Source of the DNA: Salivita marina
GTDB taxonomy: Bacteria; Pseudomonadota; Gammaproteobacteria; Pseudomonadales; Azotimanducaceae
Reading direction: 5' to 3'
DNA length: 64,000 nucleotides
Assembly: GCA_038144425.1 (NCBI GenBank)
Contig: JAYQNS010000004.1
Location: 62,001-126,000 of the forward strand
Part shown: one piece after another, positions 9,485-18,788 of the stretch
How positions within the stretch are numbered: the first letter of the stretch is position 1
Layout of the letters: each line of letters opens with the position of its first letter
Program-made: the position numbers and the translations under genes
The notes under the pieces: generated by a model
What the model saw: only the letters and a program-made list of their open reading frames with translations
Told to the model about the DNA's origin: nothing
Databases searched by the model: none

Positions 9485-10472
9485 CTAGCGGTCCGCTTCC
9501 ACGGGGAAGGGGCCGTCTTCAAAGGTCCGATCGTGGTAGGGCTTCTTGCCGACGGCGAGGGCAAGGGGTCCACGCCAATCACCCGAGGCTTCAAAGCGCT
9601 CAAGAGCACGAAGGGCCGTGCCGTCGGGCGTCCAGCGGAGCTTCTTCTGGGCCTTGCGGCTGTCGTAGACCCGGTCTAGGCCTGCGGGGAGCGGCCACCT
9701 GGGCGGAAAAGGCCTTCGCGAGCTCAGGAACCCGGTCCCTGAGCAGCGCGGGCAGATCGGTGGCGACCCGGGGGGCGTCGTCCTGCTTAAAGGGGTTTGG
9801 CGCGGAGATGATGTAGCGGTCGAAGCCCTGTGCTGGCGCGTGCTCGAGCGCCTGGTGCACAGCCGTCACGATATCTTCGATCGCGACTCGACGATGCAAG
9901 AACTCCAAAATCTTCAGGGCCGCATCGGGCATGGCGCCGCGGCGATCTTCGTCGTCATCAATCTCCGGGAAGAAGCGCGAGGTGCGCAGTACGAGCACGG
10001 GCAAGCCCGTTTTCTCATGCATCAGCTGGCAAAGATCTTCCCCGGCGCTTTTGGTGACCCCGTAGATGTTCTTATGAATCGGGGCGAGGGCTTCCGTGAC
10101 CCACACCGCGGGATCCCCAGGCTTCGGGCGCATCGCTCTCCCAAAAACGCTGGTCGTGCTGATGTGGACGAAGGCGCTGACGCCCGTTTCCGCGGCTTTT
10201 TCTAACAGCGCCAGCGTCCCCTCGATGTTCGTATGCACGAAGGCCTGACGGCTGTGGGTGACCACGTGGGGCTTGTGAAGCGTGGCCGTATTGATGACCT
10301 GGGTGACGCCCTCGAAGGCGCGCTCGACGACCTCCGGATCAGCGATGTCCCCGACGATGTCCGTATAGGCGCTAGCTTTCTGGTCGAGCCCCCGTGCTGG
10401 GAGGCCCCTCGCCTGAGCATCTCGAAGGAGCGCTTCGCCCAGGTGCCCCGCGCTTCCCGTCACCAGCAGCAT
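9485..10472 (-). CDS. NAD-dependent epimerase/dehydratase family protein (C-terminal frameshift)
   Basis: Extended SDR. The start at ATG 10472 follows AAAGGAGAG. The Rossmann motif is GSAGHLG (residues 5-11), with HISTTSVFG and the active-site YGVTKSAGE. It lacks the longer sugar-nucleotide signatures I could name, so the substrate is unknown. The open frame runs to 9600 with a nonsense tail after AKAFSAQ. Shifting one base near 9690 restores DRVYDSRKAQKKLRWTP, a typical epimerase C-terminus, and extends the gene to a stop at 9485-9487. The sulfite dehydrogenase gene begins 52 nt further on, in the same direction. Confidence 0.8.
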
Positions 10473-10671
10473 GGCGCTCTCCTTTGGTTCTCGTTGGGTG
10501 CCCCCGGGGTATCCCCTTAGGGGTGTTTTCACTGTTGATACTTTGACGCGGAGGGGATGGGAATTGATACCCCTTTTCAGGTCCCGCCTGGGACCAAAGT
10601 GGAGAGCTAAGCGCTGATTTCGCCGTCAAAATGGTGGAAAGTGGATTGGTATCCATCTATTCCTGAGCAGC

Positions 10672-10710
10672 ATGTGTCTACTCACGATTTGCGCTCAACC
10701 CCCTTCCCCT
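10672..10710 (-). repeat. copy E of a short dispersed intergenic repeat
   Basis: Read on the minus strand, this stretch has GGGGAAGGGGGTT, then GCGCAAAT and GTAGACACAT. It matches in order and spacing the copy at 39016-39053 (GGGGAAGGGG, GGGCGAATTT, GTAGATAC). It is more diverged than the copies near 15.7, 16.0 and 38.6 kb. It lies in the intergenic region between the epimerase and the small-ORF terminator. That region also holds a palindrome GGGGTATCCCC (10506-10516) and a small hairpin GGTCCC/GGGACC (10580-10595). Confidence 0.4.
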
Positions 10711-10740
10711 CTGAGCCCCCCGCGCCCTTAATCCGGCCCT

Positions 10741-10770
10741 GAAATAAAGAAGGGCCCCGAAGGGCCCTTC
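10741..10770 (-). terminator. rho-independent terminator with UUCG loop
   Basis: A perfect 9-bp stem (GAAGGGCCC at 10749-10757 with GGGCCCTTC at 10762-10770) closes a loop that reads TTCG on the minus strand. It is followed on that strand by TTTATTT. It ends the transcript carrying the 25-codon ORF and probably msrA. Confidence 0.85.
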
Positions 10771-10821
10771 CGTGAGACCGAGCGAATCTGGCCTCCTTGA
10801 TCGCGTAGATCCGAGTCGGAA

Positions 10822-10899
10822 TCAGAGGCGAAGTGCTTCCACAGCGCCAACGTCCATACCCAGAGCCTGGATCCGCTCACTACCTTTCTCACTAGACAC
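10822..10899 (-). CDS. 25-aa small protein with very strong ribosome-binding site
   Basis: GTG 10899 sits 5 nt after AAGGAGGTGATC, essentially a full complement to the 3' end of 16S rRNA. The frame encodes a short, weakly acidic peptide beginning VSSEKGSERIQALG and ending VEALRL, stop TGA 10824-10822. A strong terminator follows about 50 nt later, after a second AAGGAGG (near 10792) with no good start behind it. The gene lies 105 nt downstream of msrA on the same strand. The alternative 66-aa ORF in another frame has a worse start and runs through the terminator stem, so I reject it. I recognise no family. It could be a translated small protein or a leader peptide. Confidence rests on the ribosome site and terminator only. 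Confidence 0.45.
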   Translation of the reverse strand: MSSEKGSERIQALGMDVGAVEALRL

Positions 10900-11004
10900 T
10901 GGATCACCTCCTTTTCTTTCTCAGCCAAACACAGCCTTTAGTCTGCCCCGGGGTCTAGGTGCTGACAAGCCCCCAGGGGCCGGAAAATACCCAGGAAAAC
11001 GCCC

Positions 11005-11595
11005 CTAGGGCTCGCCCCACAGCTCCCGTAGCCGGGCCGGACGGCCGCAGCCGTTCTTGTAGTACTTGTAGCGCCAGGGATTTTTCCGGTGATAGTCCTG
11101 GTGGTAGTCCTCCGCTGCATAGAAGGGCGCCGCCTCGCGAATCGGCGTCACCAGCGTTCCCGGCGCCTGGGGGTCGGAGGCCAGCCGCGCGCGAGACGCT
11201 TCCGCCGCTGCCCGCTGCGCCTCATCCTTCACGAAAATCGCGCTGAGGTAAGACGAGCCCCGGTCGCAGAACTGTCCGCCCTCATCAAACGGATCGACGT
11301 TGCGCCAGAACACCTCGAGAAGTTCCGCATAGGACACCTCGCCGGGATCAAAGCGCACCTCAAGGGCCTCCACGTGCCCCGTGTCTCCCCGGGTCACCTG
11401 GCGATAGGTCGGGTTCACCACCCGACCCCCGGTATAGCCGGAGGTGGTTTCGAGCACCCCAGGCACCCCATCAAAGGCCTCCTCCACGCACCAAAAGCAC
11501 CCGGCGGCGAAGATCGCCGTGCCCTCCTCCGCCCGCAGGGCCGCCCCCGCCGACAGCAACGCCAGGGCAAAGAGGCTCGAAAGCCATGTCTTCAT
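11005..11595 (-). CDS. msrA: peptide-methionine (S)-S-oxide reductase, exported form
   Basis: Reduces methionine-S-sulfoxide in oxidised proteins. The catalytic motif GCFWCVEE is near residue 32, and GYTGG, GDTGHVEALEV, FWRNVDP and AEDYHQDYHRKNP follow as in MsrA. An N-terminal signal peptide (LFALALLSAGAALRAEE) points to periplasmic action, unlike the usual cytosolic enzyme. ATG 11595 is chosen because of GGAGGT 5-6 nt upstream. The C-terminus contains NGCGRPARLRELWG, where the Cys may act as resolving cysteine. The neighbouring sulfite dehydrogenase and cytochromes suit a periplasm exposed to oxidants. Confidence 0.93.
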   Translation of the reverse strand: MKTWLSSLFALALLSAGAALRAEEGTAIFAAGCFWCVEEAFDGVPGVLETTSGYTGGRVVNPTYRQVTRGDTGHVEALEVRFDPGEVSYAELLEVFWRNVDPFDEGGQFCDRGSSYLSAIFVKDEAQRAAAEASRARLASDPQAPGTLVTPIREAAPFYAAEDYHQDYHRKNPWRYKYYKNGCGRPARLRELWGEP

Positions 11596-11716
11596 GCTTA
11601 CCTCCACTGCTTCAGCCCGTGCCCGAAGGGCCCAAGACTAACGCGCCTTGCTTCCCTTGGGGCAAACTAGGGCGGTTAATCACGGCAGCAAAAGCTGCCC
11701 CGGGGGAGACACCGCA

Positions 11717-12943
11717 ATGAACGCACCCATGGACGATATTACCGTCATCGAGATCACCAACTGGATGGCCGCCCCAAGCTGCGGCGCCATGCTCGCGGAC
11801 CTGGGTGCAAAGGTGATCAAGATCGAGCCCTTCGGCGGCGACCCCATGCGCGGCATGGGTCGCCCTCCGAAAATCGACGAGGGCCCGGCGAAGGACTACG
11901 ACTACGGCTTCGATGTCGACAACCGGGGCAAGGCTTCCATCGCTATCGACCTCACCCAACCGGAGGGGCAGGAGCTGGTTCGGGAGCTCGTGGACGGGGC
12001 CCAGATTTTCCTCTGCAACCTGCTCCCCACGCGCCAGAAGAAATACGGCCTCGATCCGGAAACGCTGCTCGCGCGGAATAAGCGCCTGGTTCACGCCACC
12101 CTGACGGGCTACGGCACAGACGGCCCCGAGGCCTCCCGCCCGGGCTACGACGTCACGGCGTTCTTCGGTCGCTCCGGCCTCTACGACGCCATGCGGGAAG
12201 GGCCCGACGGCTTCGTCCCCATGGCCCGCCCGGCTCAGGGCGATCACACCACGGGCCTTGCCCTCTTCGGCGCCATCATGGCCGGGCTACGCATGGCGGA
12301 AAAAACCGGCGAGGGCCAGGTGGTGGAAACCTCCCTCTTCGAAACCGCCGTCTGGACCCAGGCCACGGACTACGCCATCACCGCCGTGGACAAGGCCCCG
12401 GTGCGCCGGCGCATGCGCAATCAGCAGATTACGGCCACGGCGAACCGCTATCCCTGCGGCGACGGCAAGTGGATCGTCATCAATAATCCAGAACAGGCCG
12501 CCTGGCCCCGCTTCTGCAAGGCCATCGGCCAGGAAGCATGGCTCGAAAAGGAAGAGTGGATCGACCAGCGCAGCCGCTTCTACGCCATGGGCGACGTGGT
12601 CGCCGCCATCGATGAGGTGCTGGCCACAAAGAGCCGGGACGAATGGGGCGCGATCTTCGACGCCGCCGGGCTCATCTGGGGGCCCGTGCTGAGCCTCGAT
12701 GAGGTGGCCAAGGATCCCCAGGCCCAGGCCATCGGCCTGTTCCCGACCATCGAAAGCGAGCTCGTCGGCAGCTACCACAGCGTGCGCATCCCCATGCGCA
12801 TGCCCCGGGCGAAGATCGGTCCCAAGGGGCCGGCCCCCGCCGTCGGTGCTCACACCGCATCGGTGCTCGAGGGCCTGGGGCGCAGCGCTTCCGCTATAGA
12901 AGCCTTGGTCGCAGGCGGCATCGTGAAAGGAGAGGACGCATGA
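11717..12943 (+). CDS. CaiB/BaiF-type (family III) CoA-transferase
   Basis: Transfers CoA between acyl groups in the cytoplasm. MAAPSCGAMLADLGAKVIKIE (residues 16-36) is the standard family III N-terminal signature. The catalytic Asp is expected in RPGYDVTAFFGRSG near residue 150, and GDHTTGLALFGAIMAGL follows. The start ATG 11717 has GGGGGAG upstream. Length (408 aa) is normal. The stop overlaps the ATG of the next gene by 4 nt (ATGA), so the two are an operon. The acyl substrate cannot be read from sequence. Confidence 0.9.
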   Translation: MNAPMDDITVIEITNWMAAPSCGAMLADLGAKVIKIEPFGGDPMRGMGRPPKIDEGPAKDYDYGFDVDNRGKASIAIDLTQPEGQELVRELVDGAQIFLCNLLPTRQKKYGLDPETLLARNKRLVHATLTGYGTDGPEASRPGYDVTAFFGRSGLYDAMREGPDGFVPMARPAQGDHTTGLALFGAIMAGLRMAEKTGEGQVVETSLFETAVWTQATDYAITAVDKAPVRRRMRNQQITATANRYPCGDGKWIVINNPEQAAWPRFCKAIGQEAWLEKEEWIDQRSRFYAMGDVVAAIDEVLATKSRDEWGAIFDAAGLIWGPVLSLDEVAKDPQAQAIGLFPTIESELVGSYHSVRIPMRMPRAKIGPKGPAPAVGAHTASVLEGLGRSASAIEALVAGGIVKGEDA

Positions 12944-13962
12944 AAAGCATGAAGCTTGGGCTCCAGCTCGGCTACTGGGGCACGAATCCGCCGCAAAATC
13001 TCATCGAGACGGTCAAGACCGCCGAGGGCCTCGGCTACGACTCGGTCTGGACCGCCGAGGCCTACGGCTCCGACGCCCTCACGCCCCTGGCCTGGGTCGG
13101 CGCCCATACCTCGAAGATTCGCCTAGGCACGGCGGTGTGCCAGCTTTCTGCGCGCACGCCCACGGCCATGGCCATGGCAGCGCTCACCCTTGATCACCTT
13201 TCTCAGGGCCGCTTCATGCTTGGCCTTGGCGTATCTGGGCCCCAGGTGGTGGAGGGCTGGTACGGCCGCCCCTTCGCTAAGCCTCTAGCCCGCACCCGGG
13301 AATACGTCTCCATCATCAAGAAGGTGCTTGCTCGGGAAGAACCCGTCACCAACGACGGCGAACACTACCCCCTCCCCTATACGGGGGAAGGGGCCTGGGG
13401 CCTCGGCAAGCCCTTAAAGCCCATCACCCACCCGCTCCGCGCCGACGTGCCCATCTTCATCGGTGCCGAAGGCCCGAAAAACGTGGCCCAAACGGCGGAG
13501 ATCGCTGACGGTTGGCTGCCCCTCTACTACTCCCCCTTCCGCAACGAGGTGTACAGCGACGCCATCAAGCAGGCCCGCTCCGATTTCGAAGTGGCTCAGG
13601 GCATCGTGGTGAACATCACCGACGACAAGGAAAAGGGTTTGTTGCCGGTGAAGGGCATGCTCGCCCTCTACGTCGGCGGCATGGGCGCTAAGGATCGCAA
13701 CTTCCACAAGGAGCTCATCAGCCGCTTTGGCTTTGAGGCCGAAGCCCAGAAGATCCAGGACCTCTACCTCGCGGGCAAAAAAGACGAGGCCATGATGGCC
13801 GTACCGGACCAGCTAGCTGATGAAATTTCCCTCGTGGGCACGAAGGAAGAAATCCGCGATCGCCTCCAGGCTTGGAAGGAAACCCCCGTGACCTCTCTGC
13901 TCGTGAGTGCCCGCTCCCAGGCGGAGCTGACCACCCTCGCAGAACTCGTGCTGGACGCCTAA
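12940..13962 (+). CDS. LLM-class flavin/F420-dependent oxidoreductase
   Basis: A 340-aa bacterial-luciferase-like TIM barrel. Diagnostic stretches are GLQLGYWG at the start, GYDSVWTAEAYGSDALTPLAW, IRLGTAV, LDHLSQGRFMLGLGVSGPQVVEGWYG and VPIFIGAEGPKNVAQTAEIADGWLP. Members use FMN with NADH or coenzyme F420; the sequence alone does not settle which. Its overlap with the CoA-transferase gene suggests it oxidises or reduces an intermediate carried as a CoA ester in the same pathway. It ends 22 nt before the convergent glpD. Confidence 0.87.
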   Translation: MKSMKLGLQLGYWGTNPPQNLIETVKTAEGLGYDSVWTAEAYGSDALTPLAWVGAHTSKIRLGTAVCQLSARTPTAMAMAALTLDHLSQGRFMLGLGVSGPQVVEGWYGRPFAKPLARTREYVSIIKKVLAREEPVTNDGEHYPLPYTGEGAWGLGKPLKPITHPLRADVPIFIGAEGPKNVAQTAEIADGWLPLYYSPFRNEVYSDAIKQARSDFEVAQGIVVNITDDKEKGLLPVKGMLALYVGGMGAKDRNFHKELISRFGFEAEAQKIQDLYLAGKKDEAMMAVPDQLADEISLVGTKEEIRDRLQAWKETPVTSLLVSARSQAELTTLAELVLDA

Positions 13963-13983
13963 CCCGCGGGAGGGCTGGGCGCC

Positions 13984-15621
13984 CTAGGCTACAGCCTTGG
14001 GTGCCAGCGCTAGGCCCTTGAAGGCCAGCTCCTGGGCCAGGCGCGCGCGGACGCGCTCGATTTCGGCGCGCCGGCGCTCGGGAGACCAGCCCAGGGCCTC
14101 GCCCATGAGCGCTGCCGCGGGGGCCAAAAGGCGATTCCGCTCCTCCGGGGCGAACCAGGCCGCGCGCAGCCGCCGGTAGATGAGATCTTCCAACCGCTGA
14201 GGCGTTTCCTCGGCCAGGGCCCAGCGCACCTCCCCGGTCAGCACCACGCCCTCCGCCAGCGGCGCGGCGCCCTGGGCGAGCACCGCGCTGCTGTCCTCGC
14301 CGTACAGCCTGGCTAGACGCTCCGCTGCCCCGGGAGGGAGGTTGCTCTCCTTGGGCAGCCGGGCCACCAAGGTGGGGATGGGCGCGCCCGCGCCGGGCAG
14401 CGCCGTGGGCCCCGGCGCAGGGCCAAGGGTCACATCCGTCGCCCCTTCCACAGCCTCGAGCACACTCTCTGCCATCTTCCGGAAGCCCGTGAGCTTGCCC
14501 CCGGCCACGGTGACGAGGCCACCCCGCCCCACCCAAACCTCATCCTTCCGGGAGGTGGCCTTAGCACTCTTTCCAGGCTCCGAAATGAGGGGGCGGACCC
14601 CAGCCCAGGCCCCCACCACGGCCTCCGGGCTCAGGGCTGCGTCGGTGTAGTAGCGCCGTAGGGGTTCCAGCAGATAGGTGGCCTCTTCCCGAAGAATCTC
14701 AGGCCAGAGGGGGTCGGCGCCGTCATAGCTCGTATCCGTCGTGCCCACGAAAACCGTATCCAGGTAGGGCACGGTGAAGATCAGCCGCCTATCCTGCGTT
14801 TCCAAAAAGCTCAAATGCTGAATGGGCAGCGCCTTCCGGGGCAGCACGACGTGTACCCCCTTCGACAGATGGAGGGCCTTCTCCGCCGGCGCCGGATCCT
14901 CCGCGGCAAGCTGCTCCACCCAGGGTCCCGCAGCGTTCACCACGGCCCGGGCCCGAATGGCGAAGCGCTCCCCGGTGAGCGCACAGGCCACTTCCGCGCC
15001 ATTCACCCGACCGCCCTGCGCGGTCCAGAGCAACTTCTCAGCCTTCACATAATTGGCGAGGGCGGCCCCGCTTTCCGCGGCGGCTCGTAGTACGGCCAGC
15101 ACGAGACGCGCATCGTCCGTGAGGTATTCCCGATACGCGCAGGCCAGGGGAAAGGCCTTGCGATTGAGCCGGGGCTCCTCGGCTTCAAGCTCCGCTTCAC
15201 CCCAAATTTGGTGTCGGTCCTGCGGCGCTACGGCGCCAAGGCGCTCATAAAGCGCCACGCCCGTGCGGTATTTCCAGAGCGCAGGTCGGCTGGCCACGGG
15301 GAGCATCATCCAGCGGGGCTCCGCGAGGTGCGGCGCCATGGCGTAGACCGCCTTGCGCTCCCGCGCGGCCTCCCGCACCAGGGCAAAGTCGCCCATAGCC
15401 AGGTAACGAAGGCCGCCGTGAATGAGCTTGGTGGAGCGGCTGGAGGTGCCCGCGGCGAAGTCCTCGCCGTCGATGAGCGCGACGCTAAGGCCCCTTAGCG
15501 CTGCTTCCCGCGCCACTCCCGCGCCGGTGATGCCACCCCCGATCACCAACAGATCGAAGCGCTCGTTGCCTAAGCGCTGAAGCTGGGCCGAGCGGTCCTT
15601 GCTGGCGAGGGGCGTGGTCAC
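13984..15621 (-). CDS. glpD: aerobic glycerol-3-phosphate dehydrogenase
   Basis: A 545-aa FAD enzyme that oxidises glycerol-3-phosphate to dihydroxyacetone phosphate at the inner face of the membrane and reduces quinone. The dinucleotide motif VIGGGITGAGVAREAALRG is at residues 26-44. The GlpD signatures SSRSTKLIHGGLRYL and RWMMLPV are present, as are FVGTTDTSYDGADP and GGKLTGFRKMAE. The C-terminal all-alpha domain is complete. No other glp gene is adjacent. The 426-nt region upstream carries copies of the dispersed repeat. Confidence 0.94.
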   Translation of the reverse strand: MTTPLASKDRSAQLQRLGNERFDLLVIGGGITGAGVAREAALRGLSVALIDGEDFAAGTSSRSTKLIHGGLRYLAMGDFALVREAARERKAVYAMAPHLAEPRWMMLPVASRPALWKYRTGVALYERLGAVAPQDRHQIWGEAELEAEEPRLNRKAFPLACAYREYLTDDARLVLAVLRAAAESGAALANYVKAEKLLWTAQGGRVNGAEVACALTGERFAIRARAVVNAAGPWVEQLAAEDPAPAEKALHLSKGVHVVLPRKALPIQHLSFLETQDRRLIFTVPYLDTVFVGTTDTSYDGADPLWPEILREEATYLLEPLRRYYTDAALSPEAVVGAWAGVRPLISEPGKSAKATSRKDEVWVGRGGLVTVAGGKLTGFRKMAESVLEAVEGATDVTLGPAPGPTALPGAGAPIPTLVARLPKESNLPPGAAERLARLYGEDSSAVLAQGAAPLAEGVVLTGEVRWALAEETPQRLEDLIYRRLRAAWFAPEERNRLLAPAAALMGEALGWSPERRRAEIERVRARLAQELAFKGLALAPKAVA

Positions 15622-15741
15622 GGTTGCTCCTTTTGCTGACGTTTAGAGTATGCCGTTCCTCTATGAATTACCGATGAAGGGCTGACGAACGGCCTCGCGG
15701 CCTCGGCGCACAAGGGTCCGCGCTTTTTTCTCGGGAGCCGC

Positions 15742-15778
15742 GGAAAGCCCTTTGGGGTCAAATTCTAGGTAGATACCT
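15742..15778 (+). repeat. copy A of the dispersed intergenic repeat
   Basis: Order of blocks: GGAAAGCCCTTTGGGG, AAATTCTAGGTA, GATACCT. It shares AGCCCTTTGGG and AAATTCTAGGTA exactly with the minus-strand copy at 15989-16026. Its end is an imperfect palindrome, AGGTAGATACCT. Confidence 0.6.
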
Positions 15779-15988
15779 GGCCTAATTTGAGGTGGATTTT
15801 CAGAGGCTCTACAGGGATAAATTAAGGCTTTAAGTGGAGTTTTCTGCCTTTCAGAACCCTTGAATCAGTATCTATGTGGGTTATGGAAGCCGCCCCTTTC
15901 CCGGTCATGTAGATACACAGAACACGAGGCAGCGGGGCGCTAAGCCGCGCCAATGCTGGCCTGGCCACCACCCCATGGCATGTTCGAC

Positions 15989-16026
15989 GTAGATACCTAG
16001 AATTTCGTCCCAAAGGGCTCTCCCGG
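15989..16026 (-). repeat. copy B of the dispersed intergenic repeat
   Basis: On the minus strand this reads CCGGGAGAGCCCTTTGGG, then CGAAATTCTAGGTATCTAC. It is inverted relative to the copy at 15742-15778 and to the one at 38567-38604. Confidence 0.6.
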
Positions 16027-16047
16027 CGCTGCCCCGAGAACCCACCC

Positions 16048-17053
16048 CTAGGGCCGATAGCGCAGGGTCGCGAACAGTGAGAAGTCCGAGGCACTCCCGG
16101 GCCGCAGGTCTTCACTAAAGCCAAAATCCATGGCGACGGCCCCCGCACTGCGCCAGCGTAAGCCCAGCAGCCCCTGCACGCTCCAGCCCCCGAGGGGCGT
16201 CAGCGGCGCATCGAGCAGCGCCGTATGCCCATCCAGCTGCCCGAGCAGAGACCAACGCGGGCTCAAAGGCCATGCAAGGGCCAGGGAGCCAAAGCCGGCC
16301 AGATCCTTACGCTCGAAAGGGTCGAAATCCGCAGCGGTGCCCGCCAGCACGCCCCCCTGAAGGGTCAGCGCCAGCGGCCCGAGGGGTCGGGCCAGAGCCA
16401 GGGCCAAGCTGCCCTCCCAGCCATCGCTCCCCCACAGTTCCGAAGCGGACCCCGTGGGAAGCTCCAGCTGGGCCCGCAGGGTCAGCACGGAAGCGCCGTC
16501 ATCGACCAAGGTTCGGGCGAGCCCGAGCTGCATATCGCCGAGGCTCGAACGCCGCTGGTCCACAGCAAAGGCCGAAGCCCCCGCCTCAGAAGTGAAAAGA
16601 GAAACGGCCCCCGTGGGCGCCCGATCGCGCCCTCCCTCGGGAAGGCCCCAAAGGTTGTGCCAGCCGTCGATGGGCTGATCGAGCACGCCGCCCCCGCGCG
16701 TCCCAAAGGGCACGGTGAGGGACGCCGCCCAGCCCGGGGCGAGGCCCCGCTCGAGGCGCAAGGTGCCTGCGAGACTCTCTCCATCCAGGCGCACCAAAGC
16801 ATCGCCCCGCTGGTTGGTGGTGAAATCGCTGGCCCAATCGAGGGCTAAATCGGCCGCAAGCGCGCCGGGCGCCGGCAGCACCGCGCTGGCCGCCCGCGGC
16901 AAACCGAGGGTCGCGCTCACCGGGAGAAGTGTTCCGCCACAACACCGGGCCAAACCCATCAGCACCGCTAGCAGCCGCGGGCGCAGCCCCGGAAACGAAG
17001 GCCCCGACCGCAAACGCTAGGGCCCGAGCCCAGAGAACACCACGAAGACGCAC
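16048..17053 (-). CDS. DUF3187-family outer-membrane-type protein (N-terminal frameshift)
   Basis: The intact part (from 17013) contains VSATLGLPRAASAVLP, LDWASDFTTNQ, DQPIDGWHNLWGLPEGGRD and beta-rich segments to the end LFATLRYRP, as in DUF3187 proteins. Its apparent N-terminus is not a good signal peptide. In the neighbouring frame, GTG 17053 (AGGGG upstream) opens a clean signal peptide (RALAFAVGAFVSGAAPAAAS) followed by GFGPVLWRNTSP, the usual family start. Joining the two needs one base change at the CCCGG run near 16917-16921. Eleven nt separate it from the stop of the upstream CoA ligase, so the two are probably an operon. Function unknown; likely a beta-barrel or envelope protein. 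Confidence 0.75.
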
Positions 17054-17064
17054 GGCCAAAGCCC

Positions 17065-18618
17065 CTAGTTCACCGCGCGGTCGCGCCCGGCCCAGAAGGG
17101 CGCGCGCAGATCGGTCTTGAGGATTTTGCCCGGACCACTCTTCGGCAGTTCGTCCTCGGAGAAGCTCAGGGAACGGGGTACCTTGAAGCCAGCGATGCGC
17201 GCCTTGCAGTGGGCAATCAAGTCGGCCTCGGAAATCTCCTGCCCAGCCTTCCGTACCACCACCGCGTGCACCGCTTCCCCCCACTGATCGCTGGGAATGC
17301 CGATCACCGCGCATTCCTGCACCGCGGGATGACTATAGAGCGCGTCTTCCACCTCCGCGGAGTACACGTTTTCGCCGCCGGAGACGATCATGTCCTTCAA
17401 ACGATCGACGATAAAGAGAAAGCCGTCTTCGTCGAAATAGCCCGCATCGCCGGTGTGCATGTAGCCGCCCCGGAGCGCCTCGGCAGTGAGTTCGGGCTGC
17501 TGCCAATAGCCCTGCATGACCATGGGGCCGCGGACGCAAATCTCCCCGATCTGCCCCGTGGGGACCGGGGCATCGTCGGGGCCGAGCACGACCACGTCGG
17601 CGTTAAAAGCAGGTTGGCCCGCGGAGGCAGTTTTCCCCGCCTTCGGACCCTCGAACACGTGGTACTCCGGCGTGAGCACGGTGGCCACGGGCGACAGTTC
17701 GGTCATGCCGTAGGACTGAAGGAAGCGGATCCCCGGGAGCTTCGCCATGGCCTCCCGAAGCAGCGCCTCAGGCATGGGGGACGCGCCATAGGTCAGGAGC
17801 TTCAGCGCCGACAGATCCGTGGCCGAAAGGGCCGGCTCACGCACCAGCCGGGCGAGCATGGTCGGTACGATGATGGTGATGGTGACCCATTCCGCTTCCA
17901 GGGTTTTCAGGAAGGGGCCGGGCTCGAAGCGAGGAATCACCACATGGCGACCGCCGGCGAGGGTGGTGGAGAAGATGCGCGCACCGCCGGCGACATGGAA
18001 CATGGGGGAGACGTGGAGGTGCACACTATCGTCCCGAATATCCATGTTGAGCATCGCCGTGAGGGAATTTGCCAGGATGTTGTTGTGGCTCAGCATGACG
18101 CCCTTGGAGCGCCCCGTGGTGCCCCCGGTATAGAACAGACAGGCGAGGTCGTCCTTCCCCGCGCCCTGATCAGCGAGCCGGGGCGCCTCGGCCACAGCCT
18201 CGAAGCTTTCCCAGCCTTCCGGCGCCACGCCTGCGTCGGCAAAGAGGCAATGGGTTAAACCGCACGCCTCCCGCAGCGCGTCCACCCGGGGGGCGTGATC
18301 TCCATCGGCGCAGACCACCTTCGTGCCCGAATCCTCCAGGGCATAGGCCAGCTCCGGCCCCGCCCAGCGCGTATTCAGCGGCACAGCCACGGCGCCGGCC
18401 CAAAAGCAGGCGTAGAAGAACTCGACGTAACGCGCGCTGTTGTGGGAGACCATGGCTACCCGATCCCCCGGCGCGACGCCCCTAGCGGCAAGACCGCCCG
18501 CGAGCCGGGCGACCCGATCCTCAAAGGCGGACCAGCTGAGACGATAGTCCCCCTCGACCAGGGCCAGGCGGTCGCCCTGAAGCTGGGCGGAGCGGCGGAG
18601 GGTCTGGGCGAGGTACAT
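17065..18618 (-). CDS. long-chain-type acyl-CoA synthetase (AMP-forming)
   Basis: A 517-aa ANL-superfamily ligase that activates a carboxylic acid to acyl-AMP and then to acyl-CoA. The P-loop-like motif FYTGGTTGRSKGVMLSH is near residue 175. QSYGMTELSP is near 310, followed by the hinge region HTGDAGYFDEDGFLFIVDRLKDMI and the C-terminal catalytic Lys in PKSGPGKILKTDLR. Length is normal. The following gene (DUF3187) may be cotranscribed. Substrate chain length is not readable; fatty or aromatic acids are both possible. Confidence 0.9.
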   Translation of the reverse strand: MYLAQTLRRSAQLQGDRLALVEGDYRLSWSAFEDRVARLAGGLAARGVAPGDRVAMVSHNSARYVEFFYACFWAGAVAVPLNTRWAGPELAYALEDSGTKVVCADGDHAPRVDALREACGLTHCLFADAGVAPEGWESFEAVAEAPRLADQGAGKDDLACLFYTGGTTGRSKGVMLSHNNILANSLTAMLNMDIRDDSVHLHVSPMFHVAGGARIFSTTLAGGRHVVIPRFEPGPFLKTLEAEWVTITIIVPTMLARLVREPALSATDLSALKLLTYGASPMPEALLREAMAKLPGIRFLQSYGMTELSPVATVLTPEYHVFEGPKAGKTASAGQPAFNADVVVLGPDDAPVPTGQIGEICVRGPMVMQGYWQQPELTAEALRGGYMHTGDAGYFDEDGFLFIVDRLKDMIVSGGENVYSAEVEDALYSHPAVQECAVIGIPSDQWGEAVHAVVVRKAGQEISEADLIAHCKARIAGFKVPRSLSFSEDELPKSGPGKILKTDLRAPFWAGRDRAVN

Positions 18619-18788
18619 AGGGCATCCTTAAGACAGGGAACGGGCCATAGGGCAGCGCCGGATTCTCAGAGGCGAGGGCGGAAACTGCAAGGGCGCGAGG
18701 CCCTGGCTGACCCAGCGAAGCGCAAGATTCGGGTCGCCTCCCCCTAGACACCCGCCTATGCTGAGCACTCAAACGCGAGGAGCCTCCC

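Larger units (their letters stand above)
15622..16047. other. intergenic region between glpD and the DUF3187 gene, rich in repeat cores
   Basis: No convincing gene. The region carries two good copies of the dispersed repeat (15742-15778 and 15989-16026), a partial copy with GTAGATACACAGAAC at 15907-15921, and a further related core AGTATCTATG near 15868. Its composition is more A+T-rich than its neighbours. Promoters for glpD must lie here, but none is clear enough to name. Confidence 0.5.

Noticed and set aside
10728..10928. 66-aa minus-strand ORF overlapping the 25-codon ORF
   Set aside because: Its start lies before the strong ribosome site, its frame differs, and its end runs through the terminator stem.
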